Assembly: GCF_028583425.1 (NCBI RefSeq)
Contig: NC_072794.1
Coordinates: 30,315,232-30,379,231 of the forward strand
Direction of reading: 5' to 3'
DNA: 64,000 nucleotides
DNA from: Eublepharis macularius
Taxonomy: Eukaryota > Chordata > Lepidosauria > Squamata > Eublepharidae
Shown: positions 48,296 through 57,917 of the stretch, one piece after another
Numbering within the stretch: position 1 is the stretch's first letter
Layout: each line of letters starts with the position of its first letter
Program-made: the position numbers and the translations under genes
The notes under the pieces: model-generated
Seen by the model: the letters and a program-made list of their open reading frames with translations, nothing else
Told to the model about the DNA's origin: nothing
The model's database searches: none

Positions 48296-48382
48296 TGTGC
48301 TACAATGATGACATTTATTTGCTACTCTTGATCAGTAGGCTGATGAGAATGTTTAACCACCTTTGTTATATACTGAGGCACA
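48296..48382 (+). ncRNA. SNORD76: SNORD76, box C/D snoRNA
   Basis: Stem TGTGC (48296-48300) pairs with GCACA (48378-48382). Box C is ATGATGA (48305-48311), the C'-like box is TGATGAG (48341-48347) and D is CTGA (48373-48376). The segments TTTATTTGCTACTCTTGA-like and TTAACCACC match human SNORD76. It ends 71 nt before the next exon, the usual spacing for intronic C/D RNAs. Confidence 0.92.
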
Positions 48383-48644
48383 GTAAACACTTTAAAGGTT
48401 ACTTTCACGGATTACTTCTAGACAGATGATAACTTGTATTGATTTTCTTGTAGGTTTTTGCAAGTGGCTTCGTCCTAATGAAAGACCGATTTCCTGGTAA
48501 GACTTCTACGAAAAGGATTGAGGGGCTTGTTTGTTTTCAATGAGCTCCAGATATGTTGGGCTGATCAGTGACTGTCCAAAGGCCTTTCAGACTCTTCCTG
48601 ACAAGTACCTTTGTAAGATATTTTAAAGGGAGTCCACTGCCAAT

Positions 48645-48729
48645 GAGGTTTGCGCATGATGACAACATAGTTCAACAGAAAATCTGTGATGAACACTTCA
48701 TGTCTTTCGCTCCTATCTGATGCAACCTC
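48645..48729 (+). ncRNA. SNORD77: SNORD77/SNORD80-type box C/D snoRNA
   Basis: Stem GAGGTTTGC (48645-48653) pairs with GCAACCTC (to 48729) with one bulge. C is ATGATGA (48656-48662), C' TGTGATGAA near 48685 and D CTGA (48717-48720). It shares the guides ACATAGTTCA(A/G)CAGA and TCTTTCGCTCCTAT with the clear SNORD80 at 54158. Human SNORD77 and SNORD80 are a related pair, and this one occupies the SNORD77 position, so SNORD77 is the likelier name. The next exon is 750 nt away, with a repeat in between. Confidence 0.75.
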
Positions 48730-48734
48730 ATTGG

Positions 48735-49215
48735 AGTTTTGAGTCTGTTACAAGGTCAGCCTGTATAGTTCTGCTGCATTACTCATTGCATTACTCACAA
48801 AGCAGGTGTTGCTTTGTGAAGTCCCCAAACTTTTTCCCCTGCAAGCACGTTTGGAATTTTGAGATGGGATGGTGAATAGTACTCCAAAATGGCTGCCGCA
48901 GGAGGCTGAGTTGAACTCCAAATGGCTTCTGAAAGAAGTGGAGCCAACTACAATACCTCCTTCCTCACTTTGCAAAATAATTCCAAAAAGGGAGTAAATG
49001 AAACAAAGGAAAGCTGGAGAAGGGGAGGAGAAAGGAGGAAAACCTGAAGGGGGAATAGAACCACCAGTGGCTACAAATGGTATTTTAGCCATGGAAAACC
49101 CTTTAATTTGAATGAGGGAGGCCAGTAACAGGCTTTGCCTTACAATGGGCCTTGCTTACTTTCTTAACATCTCAGCGGGTGCCCATGGGTGCCAGGTTGG
49201 TAAACCCTGCATTAG
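48735..49215. repeat. Unclassified dispersed repeat in GAS5 intron
   Basis: This block includes 'ccaaaatggctgccgcagga', a purine-rich centre, and the end 'gcgggtgcccatgggtgcca'. It resembles a repeat widespread in sauropsids that I cannot name. It explains the unusual distance between the snoRNA at 48645 and exon 49480. Confidence 0.4.
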
Positions 49216-50120
49216 GATGTCCTTGTCTACTGTTTTTCTGCCCTGAGTGAAAAGATTTCTTGACTCCAGGCATCTTCTCTTAAACTATAAAAAAAATACT
49301 ATGTTTTCACAGATGAGCATCGTAGGTATGAAAACAAAGTTTAGCTATAGAACAAAGGTGGCTTATTTCTGCATTGGTAGCTTTTTTCTCCATTAGATGT
49401 TTAGAAGAGCAACCAAAATTCAGCTTGAATCATTTTAGCTAATAATAATTCTTGTAACACAGTTAAACATCTCTTACAGGTTCTTCAGTATGGGACAGTC
49501 CTGGGTGATCAAACAGGTATGTGGAGTAGAAAAAGGTGACTGTAGCAGAAGTGGGAACAGTTTGTCGCATTGGCAAGGCATCGCTCACATAGTCATCGGA
49601 TTAACTAATGCACTAAGCTCATTGAGGGTCTCTATTGACTATTATATTGTGTTATGAAGAGCATTTGATTGCATCTTGTTTATAACGAACTAGATAGTCC
49701 CAGTTTTTAGCACTTTTGATATACACATCTGCCATCTCATACCGACACGTTACATTAAATGCTTTAACTGCAGTTTTGTGTCAGCTAAAGGGAGAAAAGT
49801 CTTGCAGAATATGAGCATGCAACTTTAGCTAGCAATAAGGAATTTTATAGAAAAGTATCACTATATAATTAATTCAGGCATAATTTAAATGAGAACTTGT
49901 ACGCAAATGTAACTTTGGTACGTTACTGTTGTGAGAGTCCTCTTTTCCGAACAGTGTTGGGTTTTGAGAGTGTAGTTGTCTAGACTTGGTTTTCCAATTG
50001 AGCGCAAGCAGCTCAGAAGCAGTGCGGGCAAATCTCAATGGGAGCCGCTTCAGCTGTGCTATCTGGTGCCTATGTCTTCGGGGAGAAGCATGCCATTGCT
50101 AAGGGGGCAAGCTCTTTGAA

Positions 50121-50192
50121 TCTACTGTACATGATGTTGAATCAGGTCTCTGATCTATATGAGGATAATTGAGTCTACACTGATACAGTGGA
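50121..50192 (+). ncRNA. Unassigned box C/D snoRNA in GAS5 intron 4
   Basis: A 9-bp terminal stem (50121-50129 with 50184-50192, one G-U pair) brackets C box ATGATGT (50131-50137), a D'-like CTGA at 50150-50153, a C'-like ATGAGGA and D box CTGA (50180-50183). It ends 68 nt before exon 50261, matching its neighbours. It is not a clear match to any human GAS5 snoRNA I remember. It shows loose likeness to SNORD78 (ATGATGTTGA, CTGATCT), so it may be a diverged duplicate. Confidence 0.75.
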
Positions 50193-50335
50193 AGTATTGT
50201 AGCCAAAAAAAGACAATGTGAAAGTCTGTTAGACTAATTAAAGCTGTCTTTTCTTTGCAGGCTATTCTGATTCAGCTAAATTGAATGAAGGAGTTTGACA
50301 AGCTATGATGGGGGAAAGGTGGGTGTAATTTGACT

Positions 50336-50505
50336 CCTGTCCCCCAAAGCCTTGTAATATCTTTTATTAAAACCAGACAAAACAACACAACCTTGAGCAA
50401 ACTTAGGAGTTCTCAAGAACTCTTCATCAGACTTGATGGTTAGGAAGCAGGTGGGACGAAGGCAGAAAATGTTTCGGGCCCTAATTCTCTTGGCTGCCAC
50501 CTGTG
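50336..50505. repeat. Dispersed repeat in GAS5 intron 5
   Basis: 'ctcaagaactcttcatcaga' and 'cttgagcaaacttaggagtt' resemble a sauropsid repeat with 'tgatgaagagttct'. The class is unknown. Confidence 0.35.
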
Positions 50506-50766
50506 TTGGAAGCGATGGACAGTAAGAATTAATGTTAATTTTAGGTCAGTAGCTCCAGGAAATCTAGTTTTGAGATTTATCGCTAGATCAACAATCAGCT
50601 GGGTAGATTACAAGATGCGCTACATCTCTTTTCTCCCAAGGGGAGATTTGAAAAGAGTCTGGTTTTGCTCTTCTAAAGACAGCCTGCAGCGGCTGGTTCC
50701 TTCTTGAGTGCTTCTTGGGGTAGTATATTGAGGTTCTGCCACCTGTACAATTGCTTAATGCAAGCA

Positions 50767-50839
50767 GCCTGTGTGATGAATAGAAAAAAAAACCTGATGA
50801 ATCATGGAGGTCTGTAATTAGCTCTATCTGACTTCAGGC
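50767..50839 (+). ncRNA. SNORD44: SNORD44, box C/D snoRNA
   Basis: Stem GCCTG (50767-50771) pairs with CAGGC (50835-50839). C is GTGATGA (50773-50779), D CTGA (50828-50831). The guide next to box D, GGTCTGTAATTAGCTCTATCTGA, is close to human SNORD44, which methylates 18S rRNA. An A-run (50784-50792) precedes an internal CTGATGA. It ends 72 nt before exon 50912. Confidence 0.9.
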
Positions 50840-51502
50840 ATCTGCTTGCCATTTCTTGTCTGTTGGCTACCTTTCTTTGAGATGTCATTTTAAAAAACAC
50901 CTTTCTTTCAGGACTTCAGGTGACTTCAGAAGTCTTTGGACTTAATGCTGGGAATAATGGTAAGTTACTACAAAGCTGCTGCTTATAATTAGAAAAAATA
51001 AATTATATAAACAATCTCTTTTATAGCTAATTCTAAAGCCATATACATATCTTTAAAAGGCATTCTTTAAACTATGAAATCCAAAAATTAATACTCAAAA
51101 GTATACAACAACATTTCCTATTATGATTGTTATATAAGTATGATCACACTATTGCACAGCTTCTCATTTGGATACTGCTTTTAGATTAAAACCCAACCTG
51201 AACTGTGAGACTCATGGTGGAACGCTGGAATAAATCAGTAGCTTTTTTAAAGGACCATGCCTAAAGGCTTGGGATGGTGTGGGTAGCATGCAATTAAATG
51301 TTCATTGTGTAGAACGGTCTACTGAAGTGCCCAACGGACTTAGTTAGCATCCTAAAAAGCAGTAGCTGGAGAGCAAGGCAATAAAAGCTTGTGCTCATAT
51401 AAACTACTACATCTCTGGTTGTGTGGCAGTGTGCCTTTTAATTTATGGCCAGATCTTTGCTTTGCTTGTAGCCCTGTTTTGTTAAATTCTTTTTTTGCAT
51501 CA

Positions 51503-51612
51503 CAGAATCATAGAATTGGAAGGGGTCTTACAGACCATCTAGGCCAACTCCCTGCCCGATATATGAACAGTCTAAAGCATCCTCGACAAGTATTTGTCAT
51601 CAGTCTTGGCCT
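51503..51612 (-). mobile_element. CR1 LINE 3' end scrap (minus strand)
   Basis: 'cacagaatcatagaattgga' followed by 'aggggtcttacagaccatct' is the CR1 3' end in reverse, including the octamer-type tail. It is about 110 bp long and lies inside GAS5 intron 6. Confidence 0.75.
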
Positions 51613-51660
51613 GGGGAAAAATGCTTGTCATCATTTGGGTATTTTAGAATCTAGGCAGCG

Positions 51661-51730
51661 GGGTTCAAAATGATGATGATTAAATGTCTGATCTGAAATC
51701 AGTATGTGGATTAATCTTACTGAACAACCC
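51661..51730 (+). ncRNA. SNORD78: SNORD78, box C/D snoRNA
   Basis: Stem GGGTT (51661-51665) pairs with AACCC (51726-51730). C is ATGATGA (51670-51676), D CTGA (51720-51723). The interior AAATGTCTGATCTGAAAT matches human SNORD78 closely (one change). It ends 95 nt before exon 51826. Human SNORD78 also follows SNORD44. Confidence 0.9.
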
Positions 51731-51903
51731 TGTAGCTGTTTTTGTCCTTTATTATAGCACTGTCTTAATTCATTGCTTAGCATTATAAATTTAAAGGGCA
51801 AACTAATTCTTTGATCCTTAATTAGGTTTCAACGATGGAATTCCAAACTTGGGGTAAGAGCGGATTTTTGTATTTGTCCCATAAGAGGCTATTTGGAATA
51901 CGG

Positions 51904-51988
51904 TTGTAACCAATGACGATACTAGATTCTGCCAGATGAGAGCCCGTGATATTAACCTTATACCGTTCCAACTTAACTGAGGTTACAA
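51904..51988 (+). ncRNA. SNORD47: SNORD47-like box C/D snoRNA
   Basis: A perfect 8-bp stem TTGTAACC (51904-51911) pairs with GGTTACAA (51981-51988). D box is CTGA (51977-51980). Box C reads ATGACGA (51913-51919), one change from the RTGATGA consensus. The segment GTGATATTAAC...ACCGTTCCA...CTGAGGT resembles human SNORD47. The guide word CCGTTCCA lies 6 nt from box D here, against 8 nt in human as remembered, so the name is tentative. Confidence 0.65.
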
Positions 51989-52335
51989 TTCTTAATGGTC
52001 ACTAAAGTCCAGGCACTTAAATGCTCAATTCTGGCCATGGTGCTTTTCCACTCTTGGAATCTCCCATGTCCAATCTTGAATAATGAAACTTGAAAGAGAG
52101 CTATACAAGAAGCCCTGCTTGTGCTGTTATGTTGAACCAATGTTGTAACTCTTTTGTGTTTGTATGACTTTTTAAGGTACAAATACAAGATGATTCTCCC
52201 TGGAGTCAATAGTGTCAAATGAAAGGTTAGTAAATTCTCAGCCGTTGTCTTACTCTAATTGATGTTTAATATCTGACTCTGTAAGCTTAGTTGGGTTTGT
52301 TTCTAGAGAAAAGTACTGTGTTGGAGGTGGGCAGG

Positions 52336-52480
52336 GCTATAGCTTGGTAGTAGGGTATACATTTGTCATGTAGAAAGTCCTAGGTTCTGTTGCCAGCACT
52401 TGCAGTTAACCTTGAATAGCAGAGTTGAGAAAAGATACTGGAAAACTGAACGTTGACGTAAGCAGTTCTGAGTGAGATGG
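52336..52480 (+). mobile_element. tRNA-derived SINE, second family (plus strand)
   Basis: 'gggctatagcttggtagtag' (A-box-like), 'taggttctgttgccagcac' (B-box-like) and 'cagttctgagtgagatgga' follow the same plan as 35541-35735. It is diverged and lies within GAS5 intron 8. Confidence 0.55.
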
Positions 52481-52489
52481 ACACTGTTA

Positions 52490-52665
52490 CAGTGTTGGAT
52501 CCAACCACATTTTCTGCGTGTGAAAAAGGGAGGGGGGTCCACTTTGACTATCCAAGATGGCTATGCTGGGTACTGTGGAACTGCATGGACAAAAGTTGTG
52601 TGGGTTGGGGGTAAGAAGCAGAATCGAGCGAAGTTGAATGAAAAAGCTGGCAAGATCCACCCCGT
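52490..52665. repeat. GGATCCA-bounded dispersed repeat
   Basis: It runs from 'gttggatccaaccacatttt' through 'gtgaaaaagggaggggggtc' to 'aaaaagctggcaagatccac'. It belongs with the pieces at 23525-23695 and 16812-16870. Its ends are loosely inverted. Confidence 0.45.
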
Positions 52666-52738
52666 AGGTGTGTGTATTTGGATTTTCCCTTATGCCATAT
52701 ACTGCTGAAAAAATAAAGGCTACACCATGGAAACAAGA

Positions 52739-52803
52739 AAAGCCAATGATGTTTTAAGAGTAGTGGACAGAACAGTTTTCTGAAAACAACACACTGAGGC
52801 TTT
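52739..52803 (+). ncRNA. SNORD75: SNORD75, box C/D snoRNA
   Basis: Stem AAAGCC (52739-52744) pairs with GGCTTT (52798-52803). C is ATGATGT (52746-52752), D CTGA (52794-52797), D'-like CTGA at 52780. TTTTAAGAGTAGTGGACAG matches human SNORD75 almost exactly. Its place, downstream of SNORD44 and SNORD78, is unexpected: in human it lies second in the cluster. Confidence 0.9.
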
Positions 52804-53800
52804 CTGGAAAAAAAGTGGTGTATGTTAGTTGGATAGTGAAATGTTACTGGAACAGTATTCCTGATCAGTGTTGGATACAGTGAGCTGCTAGTGGCATGAA
52901 AATGAACAGGGCTAACTGGGCCTTCCCTTGATACAAGGGTACACTTGGAAGCTTGTGGTGTGTTAAAATGAAATAAAATGTTAAGGGTTTCTGAGGAGTG
53001 AGGTTTAAACTGTGTCCTCTCTCTGCAGAGTGGTCATCAACAGACTAAAGAATGATTCACATTTCGCGGCATTATCGGTAAGTTATAATGACACCTGCAG
53101 TGGCTGTAAGACAGTGTATGAGTCTGGAAAGTGAGGCTGGGCTCCTGGGTGCTGCTCTCAGGCTGCTGGGCTTTTGAGCGTATCTTGTAGCCAGTGGTGT
53201 GAAGCAGTGCGTGCCCTTCCCATATTTTTGCAGAATGCCTGCGTGGATCCTGAGAGCAATTTCTGTTTCTTTAATTACAGTACTCCTTGCTGTAATGAAG
53301 AGAGATCAGCAGCTGGAAGCCCAAAAGCAAAATCTGGGCCTCTGAAGAAGCTTGTTCAGTTATCTTCCAAGAGGCTAATAGTGTGGTGGTACCGGCTGCT
53401 GTAGCAGCAGGGGTACCATAGCAGTCTGCTTTTTAGGATTGGGAAATGGGGATGGACCCATCATTTTCAGCCTTTGCTCAGTTTCCCTCCTGTATAGTTG
53501 CTGATGAGGGTCTGCGCTATTTAAATTAGGATTGTCATCCCTTTTCATTATGAAGCATGGGAGCATCCACTAGTGTTAATAATATAGACTGGATCAAAGG
53601 CAGAGGTGGCAGGGATTTCCATCGGTGGAACAGGGATTTCTTTTTCTCCTCTTCCCACTGCAACCCGAAATGTGCTGCTTTATCCAAGGCTGGCCAAGGG
53701 TGCAAGTTAGAAATTCATCTGCATTTATGTCTGCCCTCCACCTATTCAAAAGAGAAATGCAGTATGCGTACTTTCCAAATGGGCAAATATACACGTGTTG

Positions 53801-53883
53801 TGTACTGTTGATGATGAAATTGTATAAAACAATGGGAATCTCTCTGAAAGGAAGTGAAGAGAATTCTATACTGAAACAGTGCA
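53801..53883 (+). ncRNA. SNORD79: SNORD79, box C/D snoRNA
   Basis: A 9-bp stem TGTACTGTT (53801-53809) pairs with AACAGTGCA (53875-53883), one G-U pair. C is ATGATGA (53811-53817), D CTGA (53871-53874). The guide GGGAATCTCTCTGA with its D' box matches human SNORD79. It ends 73 nt before exon 53957. Confidence 0.92.
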
Positions 53884-54157
53884 GAACTGATGCTGCCTCC
53901 TTGTCTGTCACTATTGGGTTGGGAACTACTTCTAAGATTAAGTTATTTCATTCCAGATGAAACTGGCCAGTGTTCTGGAAGAAGTCTGTCTTCTGCTGCC
54001 TGAGGTAAGTGCTGAGTGCTGTGGTTTGAAACCTTACTGCTAAAAGCTGGTATCACTCAGAGGTTACAGTTCATTGAATGAATACCCACAAGATCATTTC
54101 TAGACCCCCCCCCCCCCGGGTAATTACAGAACTTGGAAGGTAAAGCAAGTATCAGTG

Positions 54158-54232
54158 CAGATACAATGATGATAACATAGTTCAGCAGATGAACAGTGGT
54201 GATCTGTCTTTCGCTCCTATCTGATGTATCTG
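54158..54232 (+). ncRNA. SNORD80: SNORD80, box C/D snoRNA
   Basis: Stem CAGATAC (54158-54164) pairs with GTATCTG (54226-54232). C is ATGATGA (54166-54172), D CTGA (54221-54224). ATAACATAGTTCAGCAGA and TCTTTCGCTCCTATCTGATG match human SNORD80 nearly base for base. The middle segment differs from human. The next recognised exon is 506 nt away; a possible exon at 54309-54340 would restore the usual spacing. Confidence 0.92.
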
Positions 54233-54820
54233 GCTACAAGCTCTTCAGACAACTAAATGGGGTTATATTTGCATGCCCTCTCCTGGCTAAGTCTTGACAA
54301 CTCTATAGGACTACTGGAATTGATCATTTAGATAATACACGTGGGTTTTTAAAACAGTATTTATTTGCTTCTGTAAGGTTTATGGCAAAGTTTCTTTTCA
54401 GGAGAGATCTTAAAAGTTCACTTAGGGTCATATTAGCAAATTTAGTCCTGCAGCTACAGTTGATAAAATACAGTGAGGTGAAATTAACTGAGGTTGGTCA
54501 AATTCTGATTTCAAAGGAAACTCCAAATCTATCTGCTTCCATGCCATGGTAGGAGCTCTGGTAGTGACCTGGTCTGGAAGACAATTTTATGCAAAACATT
54601 GAGCCACAGAGAAACACGCAAATTCAGAAACGTGTAACACGGATTGGCATAGGAGCGTCTCTATGAAGTGTAGTGATTTGATGCGTTCTGTGGTTGCACA
54701 TTTCCCTCCCATCTATACTAATGCCTTCTCTCTCCTAGGTAGTTAAATTGTGAACTTGATAGGACCTTGAAAGGTGGGTATCATTCCTGTATGTGAAATA
54801 CGTACTTGACATCTATTATG

Positions 54821-54900
54821 GGAATAGATAAATGATGATAACTTCACCTTGAACTCTCTCTCTGATAATGTGATGGAGAATCTAGGGTCTGATCTCTTCC
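54821..54900 (+). ncRNA. SNORD81: SNORD81, box C/D snoRNA
   Basis: Stem GGAATAGAT (54821-54829) pairs with ATCTCTTCC (54892-54900) with one mismatch. C is ATGATGA (54832-54838), D' CTGA (54862-54865), C' TGTGATGG and D CTGA (54889-54892). The D' guide CCTTGAACTCTCTCT is complementary to the 5' part of 28S rRNA (AGAGAGAGTTCAAG), the known SNORD81 target zone. It ends 69 nt before the last GAS5 exon. Confidence 0.85.
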
Positions 54901-55045
54901 TTTTCCAAGATGTGGTCTGCTTTGAAGTGTAGCACGTTGGGTAACCTTTCTTCTTTTCCCTCTCCATAGGCTTGAAGCTCCAGCCCTATCCAGAGGAATT
55001 GTGTGTAAATATAAACTGAAAAGTTACATTTTGTGATTTTTGGAT

Positions 55046-55051
55046 ATTAAA
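55046..55051 (+). terminator. GAS5: GAS5 polyadenylation signal
   Basis: ATTAAA lies in the last exon, about 20 bases before a plausible cleavage point near 55070 (CTTGCACCC). A T-rich stretch follows at 55077-55097. Confidence 0.7.
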
Positions 55052-55549
55052 ATACTCTGAAATCTTGCACCCAGTTTCTTGGCTCTTATTTTTATAGTGT
55101 AAAAGAAATGCTCAAATTTAAAAACATAAGGAAAGTTTCAAAATGAAGTAATACTGTGATAGGCGGGTCGGCCTGTAAATGTGAAAGTCCACTGCAAGAG
55201 CCTGAGGCAATTGGATTGTTGCTTTCCAGTCACCTTTGACAGCCAATGACTGACATTCCAACTGTCATAGGAGAAACAAAGTAAAAAGTTTTATTTATGC
55301 CTCAGGAGGATAGTAGAATGGGGTGAAATTATTACTGCTTGTTATACTGCAACTCGTGAGACTTTAACACACTACCATATTTTCACTTTTGGGAGGAGAA
55401 AGGTTTATCAACAGGGCCTGATCCCCTTCTCCAATTAGAGGAGGCTGCCCCAAAGGGCTGCCTCAGATACAAACTGCACACCCAGCATACTGACGAATGT
55501 ACATATAGGAGACTACAAAAAGGTCCCTATGTTGTCCAAAGGTGGTTGA

Positions 55550-55850
55550 GTGTGTGTGTGATGTGCCATCAAGTTGTTACTGAGTCAAACCATCTCATTT
55601 TAGGTCTTCCTCTTTTCCTACTGCCTTCTACTTTTCTTACTATTACTGACTTCTCCAGAGAATCTTGTCTTACAATCTGACCAAAGTGTGACTAAAAGTC
55701 ATTTTAGCTTCTAGGGAGAATTCAGGCTTGATTTGACCTAGTGCTCACTTATTTGTCTTTTGGGCATCCACGGTATCTGCGAACTCCTCCAGCACCACAT
55801 TTCAAATTAATCGATTTTCTGCCTGTCACGTTTTGCAGGGGTGGGCAGCT
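55550..55850 (-). mobile_element. BovB/RTE LINE 3' end (minus strand)
   Basis: Minus-strand translation in shifting frames gives FEMWCWR followed by a PWTARRTNQ-like block, SLEAKM..., and KVEGSRKRGRP, the C terminus of BovB-type ORFs. It ends 'aacttgatggcacatcacac' and (AC)n. It is short and broken. BovB is abundant in squamates. Confidence 0.75.
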
Positions 55851-56740
55851 TAAGCAGTTAGCTCAGGCCCTGATACCGAGTTTAAGGAGACTATTGTGTG
55901 GTTATATTGTTGAAAATGGGTTATCTTCATGCACAAAATGTCCCTTTGTTCATTTTCTGTATTGCTGTCCTTTACTGTGTAGTGAAGGTGTGTGAAAGGT
56001 CTGCTGAGGCCAGGTGGAAAGATGAAATGATGAGCCTGTGCTTTGCCTGGATTCCAGTCAGCGTCTGGGGTTTCACAGCTAGTACAAGATGTGCCAAAAA
56101 AACCCTCATCCCGCAATTTGCTACTCAGTTTTACCTCGTGATACGGCTTCTTGTGGAGTGCTTGTACCTGGCAAAACAGGGCCACCTCTTGCCAAAAAAA
56201 AATCTGAAGGCCAAATAGGTCATCCACTACGTGTATTTAGGGCTGACATCATGTTGGAGCTTTAGATCATGGCAAAAGGTGCTACTGGGGTGTTGAAGTA
56301 GTGTGTGTGTGGGGGGGGGGTAGTTTTGTTGGAGGCTTGCAGATGGTGACATTCCAAGACATTTTGTGGATATAGTGCCCTAGAATGATAAAACTACACA
56401 TTCTGGCAGGATTAAGAGGTGTATACATTAGGGCTAATACTTTTCAGCAGCTGTTGGTGGAACGCTTCACTCAAGTTGCCTCAATCAGTGCCCTGGCTTG
56501 ATTGCTCATAGCACAGTTGAAATTTGTATTTCATGTCCTCGGCTTTTGATAACATTTCCTGGTAGCAACTGGGATTTGATTGAGCTGGGGAATTTACAGA
56601 ACGCACAGCTTGTGTTACGGAAATAAGGGTCCCAGCCTGGTGTTTTAAGGACATCAGGTAAGGATAAGGGATGGGTGCAAGATCGTAAAAATTTGTACCT
56701 GGCACTTGAGAGGAAGGATGCAGCTAGTAGCAACCATGTA

Positions 56741-57027
56741 GGTAAAGGTAAAAGTAGTCCCCTGTGCAAGTACCTTACTGACCCATGGGGGGGACATCGC
56801 ATTACGACGGCAGACTTTTTACAGGGTGGTTTGCCATTGTCTTCCCCAGTCACCTACACTTTACCCCCAGGAAACTGGGTACTCATTTTCCCAACCTCGG
56901 AAGGATGAAAGGCTGAGTCGACCTTGAGCCGGCTACCTAAACCCAGCTTCTGCTGGGATCAAACTGGGTCGTGAGCAGAGCTTGGGCTGCAGTACTGCAG
57001 CTTACCACTCTGTGCCACAGGGCTCTG
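56741..57027 (-). mobile_element. tRNA-derived SINE, Sauria-like (minus strand)
   Basis: Minus-strand head 'ccctgtggcacagagtggta' then 'agctgcagtactgcag' is A-box-like, and 'cagtttgatcccagcagaag' is B-box-like. The body has 'ccgaggttgggaaaatgagt' then 'acccagtttcc', and ends 'acttttacctttacc'. The body block resembles the Sauria/ACA SINE type. Promoter boxes are partly decayed. Confidence 0.6.
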
Positions 57028-57917
57028 GCAATCATGTAGAGGGCATAAAATAGTTCTAGTTTCTTGCCAAGATCTTGTAGCCTTCCTTGCAGACTGTTTC
57101 CACCACAGCCCCAAATCCAGCCTAAACCCTGAGATGTGGTGCCCCTATTGCCTTTTTATCTAAAAAGTATTTAAGGCTCCCCCTCCCCATGGCAGTCTCC
57201 CACCCCACGTCTATTCTACCCAAGTGCACTGACCCCAGGATTGCATCCCAGGATTGCAAGTGAATGCCAGGAAAAGGGGAAAGCTGGGAAGATCTAACGG
57301 CAACTTCTGATACATCATGAGAGTCTTTCCCTCATGCTTTTGATAGTATGTGAATGAGGGTGGGGAAATCCCTTTTCCCACTGCAGTCTTTTATCCAGTT
57401 GCATGTTTCCTTTTAGCAAACCATCTTGCTGAGGCATCTAAACTGACACACTCTTGTGCCCTGCAAACTCGGAACAAACCCTAGCTGGCAATTGCGATCG
57501 ACGCTGACTATATAGGTTTGCCGAGGCAGCATAGGAAGCACCTGCTGTCAGAAAACACGAGGTTTTTTTAACCCACCCCCAGCTCTGACAAAATGTGCAA
57601 GTTGGGCAACAATGAATTTATGCCAGTGAAAAAGAAAAACTGGCAAGTACAGTCCCAGTACTTACAAACAACGTTCAATTTATACTGCCCTTCAGGACAA
57701 TGCCACACAGAGTGGTTTGCAAAGTGTGTTATTGGCCTCATGACAATCACCCTCTGAGAGCTCCGAGAGAGCAGCAGGACTCTTAATATGAAGAACTGGG
57801 TGACCTTTGTTCAGTCACAGCTCTGCTGTTCTTCACTACCCCAAATGCCTGCACTGCGTAATTGTAGGCCACGTTGCTCTAGGGCATCCTTTTCCCTGTG
57901 TTTTCTTTTATGGAAGC

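Larger units (their letters stand above)
45613..55072 (+). ncRNA. GAS5: GAS5 snoRNA host gene (12 exons)
   Basis: GAS5 is a spliced non-coding RNA whose introns release box C/D snoRNAs for rRNA 2'-O-methylation. The likely start lies in the pyrimidine tract CCCTTTCCTCGTTCTTTC (45611-45628), a 5'TOP-type start about 20-30 bases after TATATAA. Exons by splice signals are 45613-45647, 48180-48212, 48454-48496, 49480-49516, 50261-50318, 50912-50959, 51826-51853, 52177-52225, 53029-53077, 53957-54004, 54739-54773 and 54970 to about 55072. They total about 0.57 kb with no useful open frame. Identification rests on the snoRNAs, the synteny and the 12-exon layout; exon sequence itself is not conserved. 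Possible extra exons are at 46971-47024 and 54309-54340. Confidence 0.9.

Noticed and set aside
54600-54695. Possible H/ACA-type RNA or degenerate SNORD47 remnant in GAS5 intron 10
   Set aside because: There is a small hairpin (ACACG/CGTGT) and a terminal ACA-like triplet, but no convincing two-hairpin fold, H box or C/D boxes.
55850-56227. Overlapping 125- and 106-codon frames on opposite strands between GAS5 and DARS2
   Set aside because: There is no recognisable domain, no splice partners, and a repeat-rich neighbourhood; chance is the simplest explanation.
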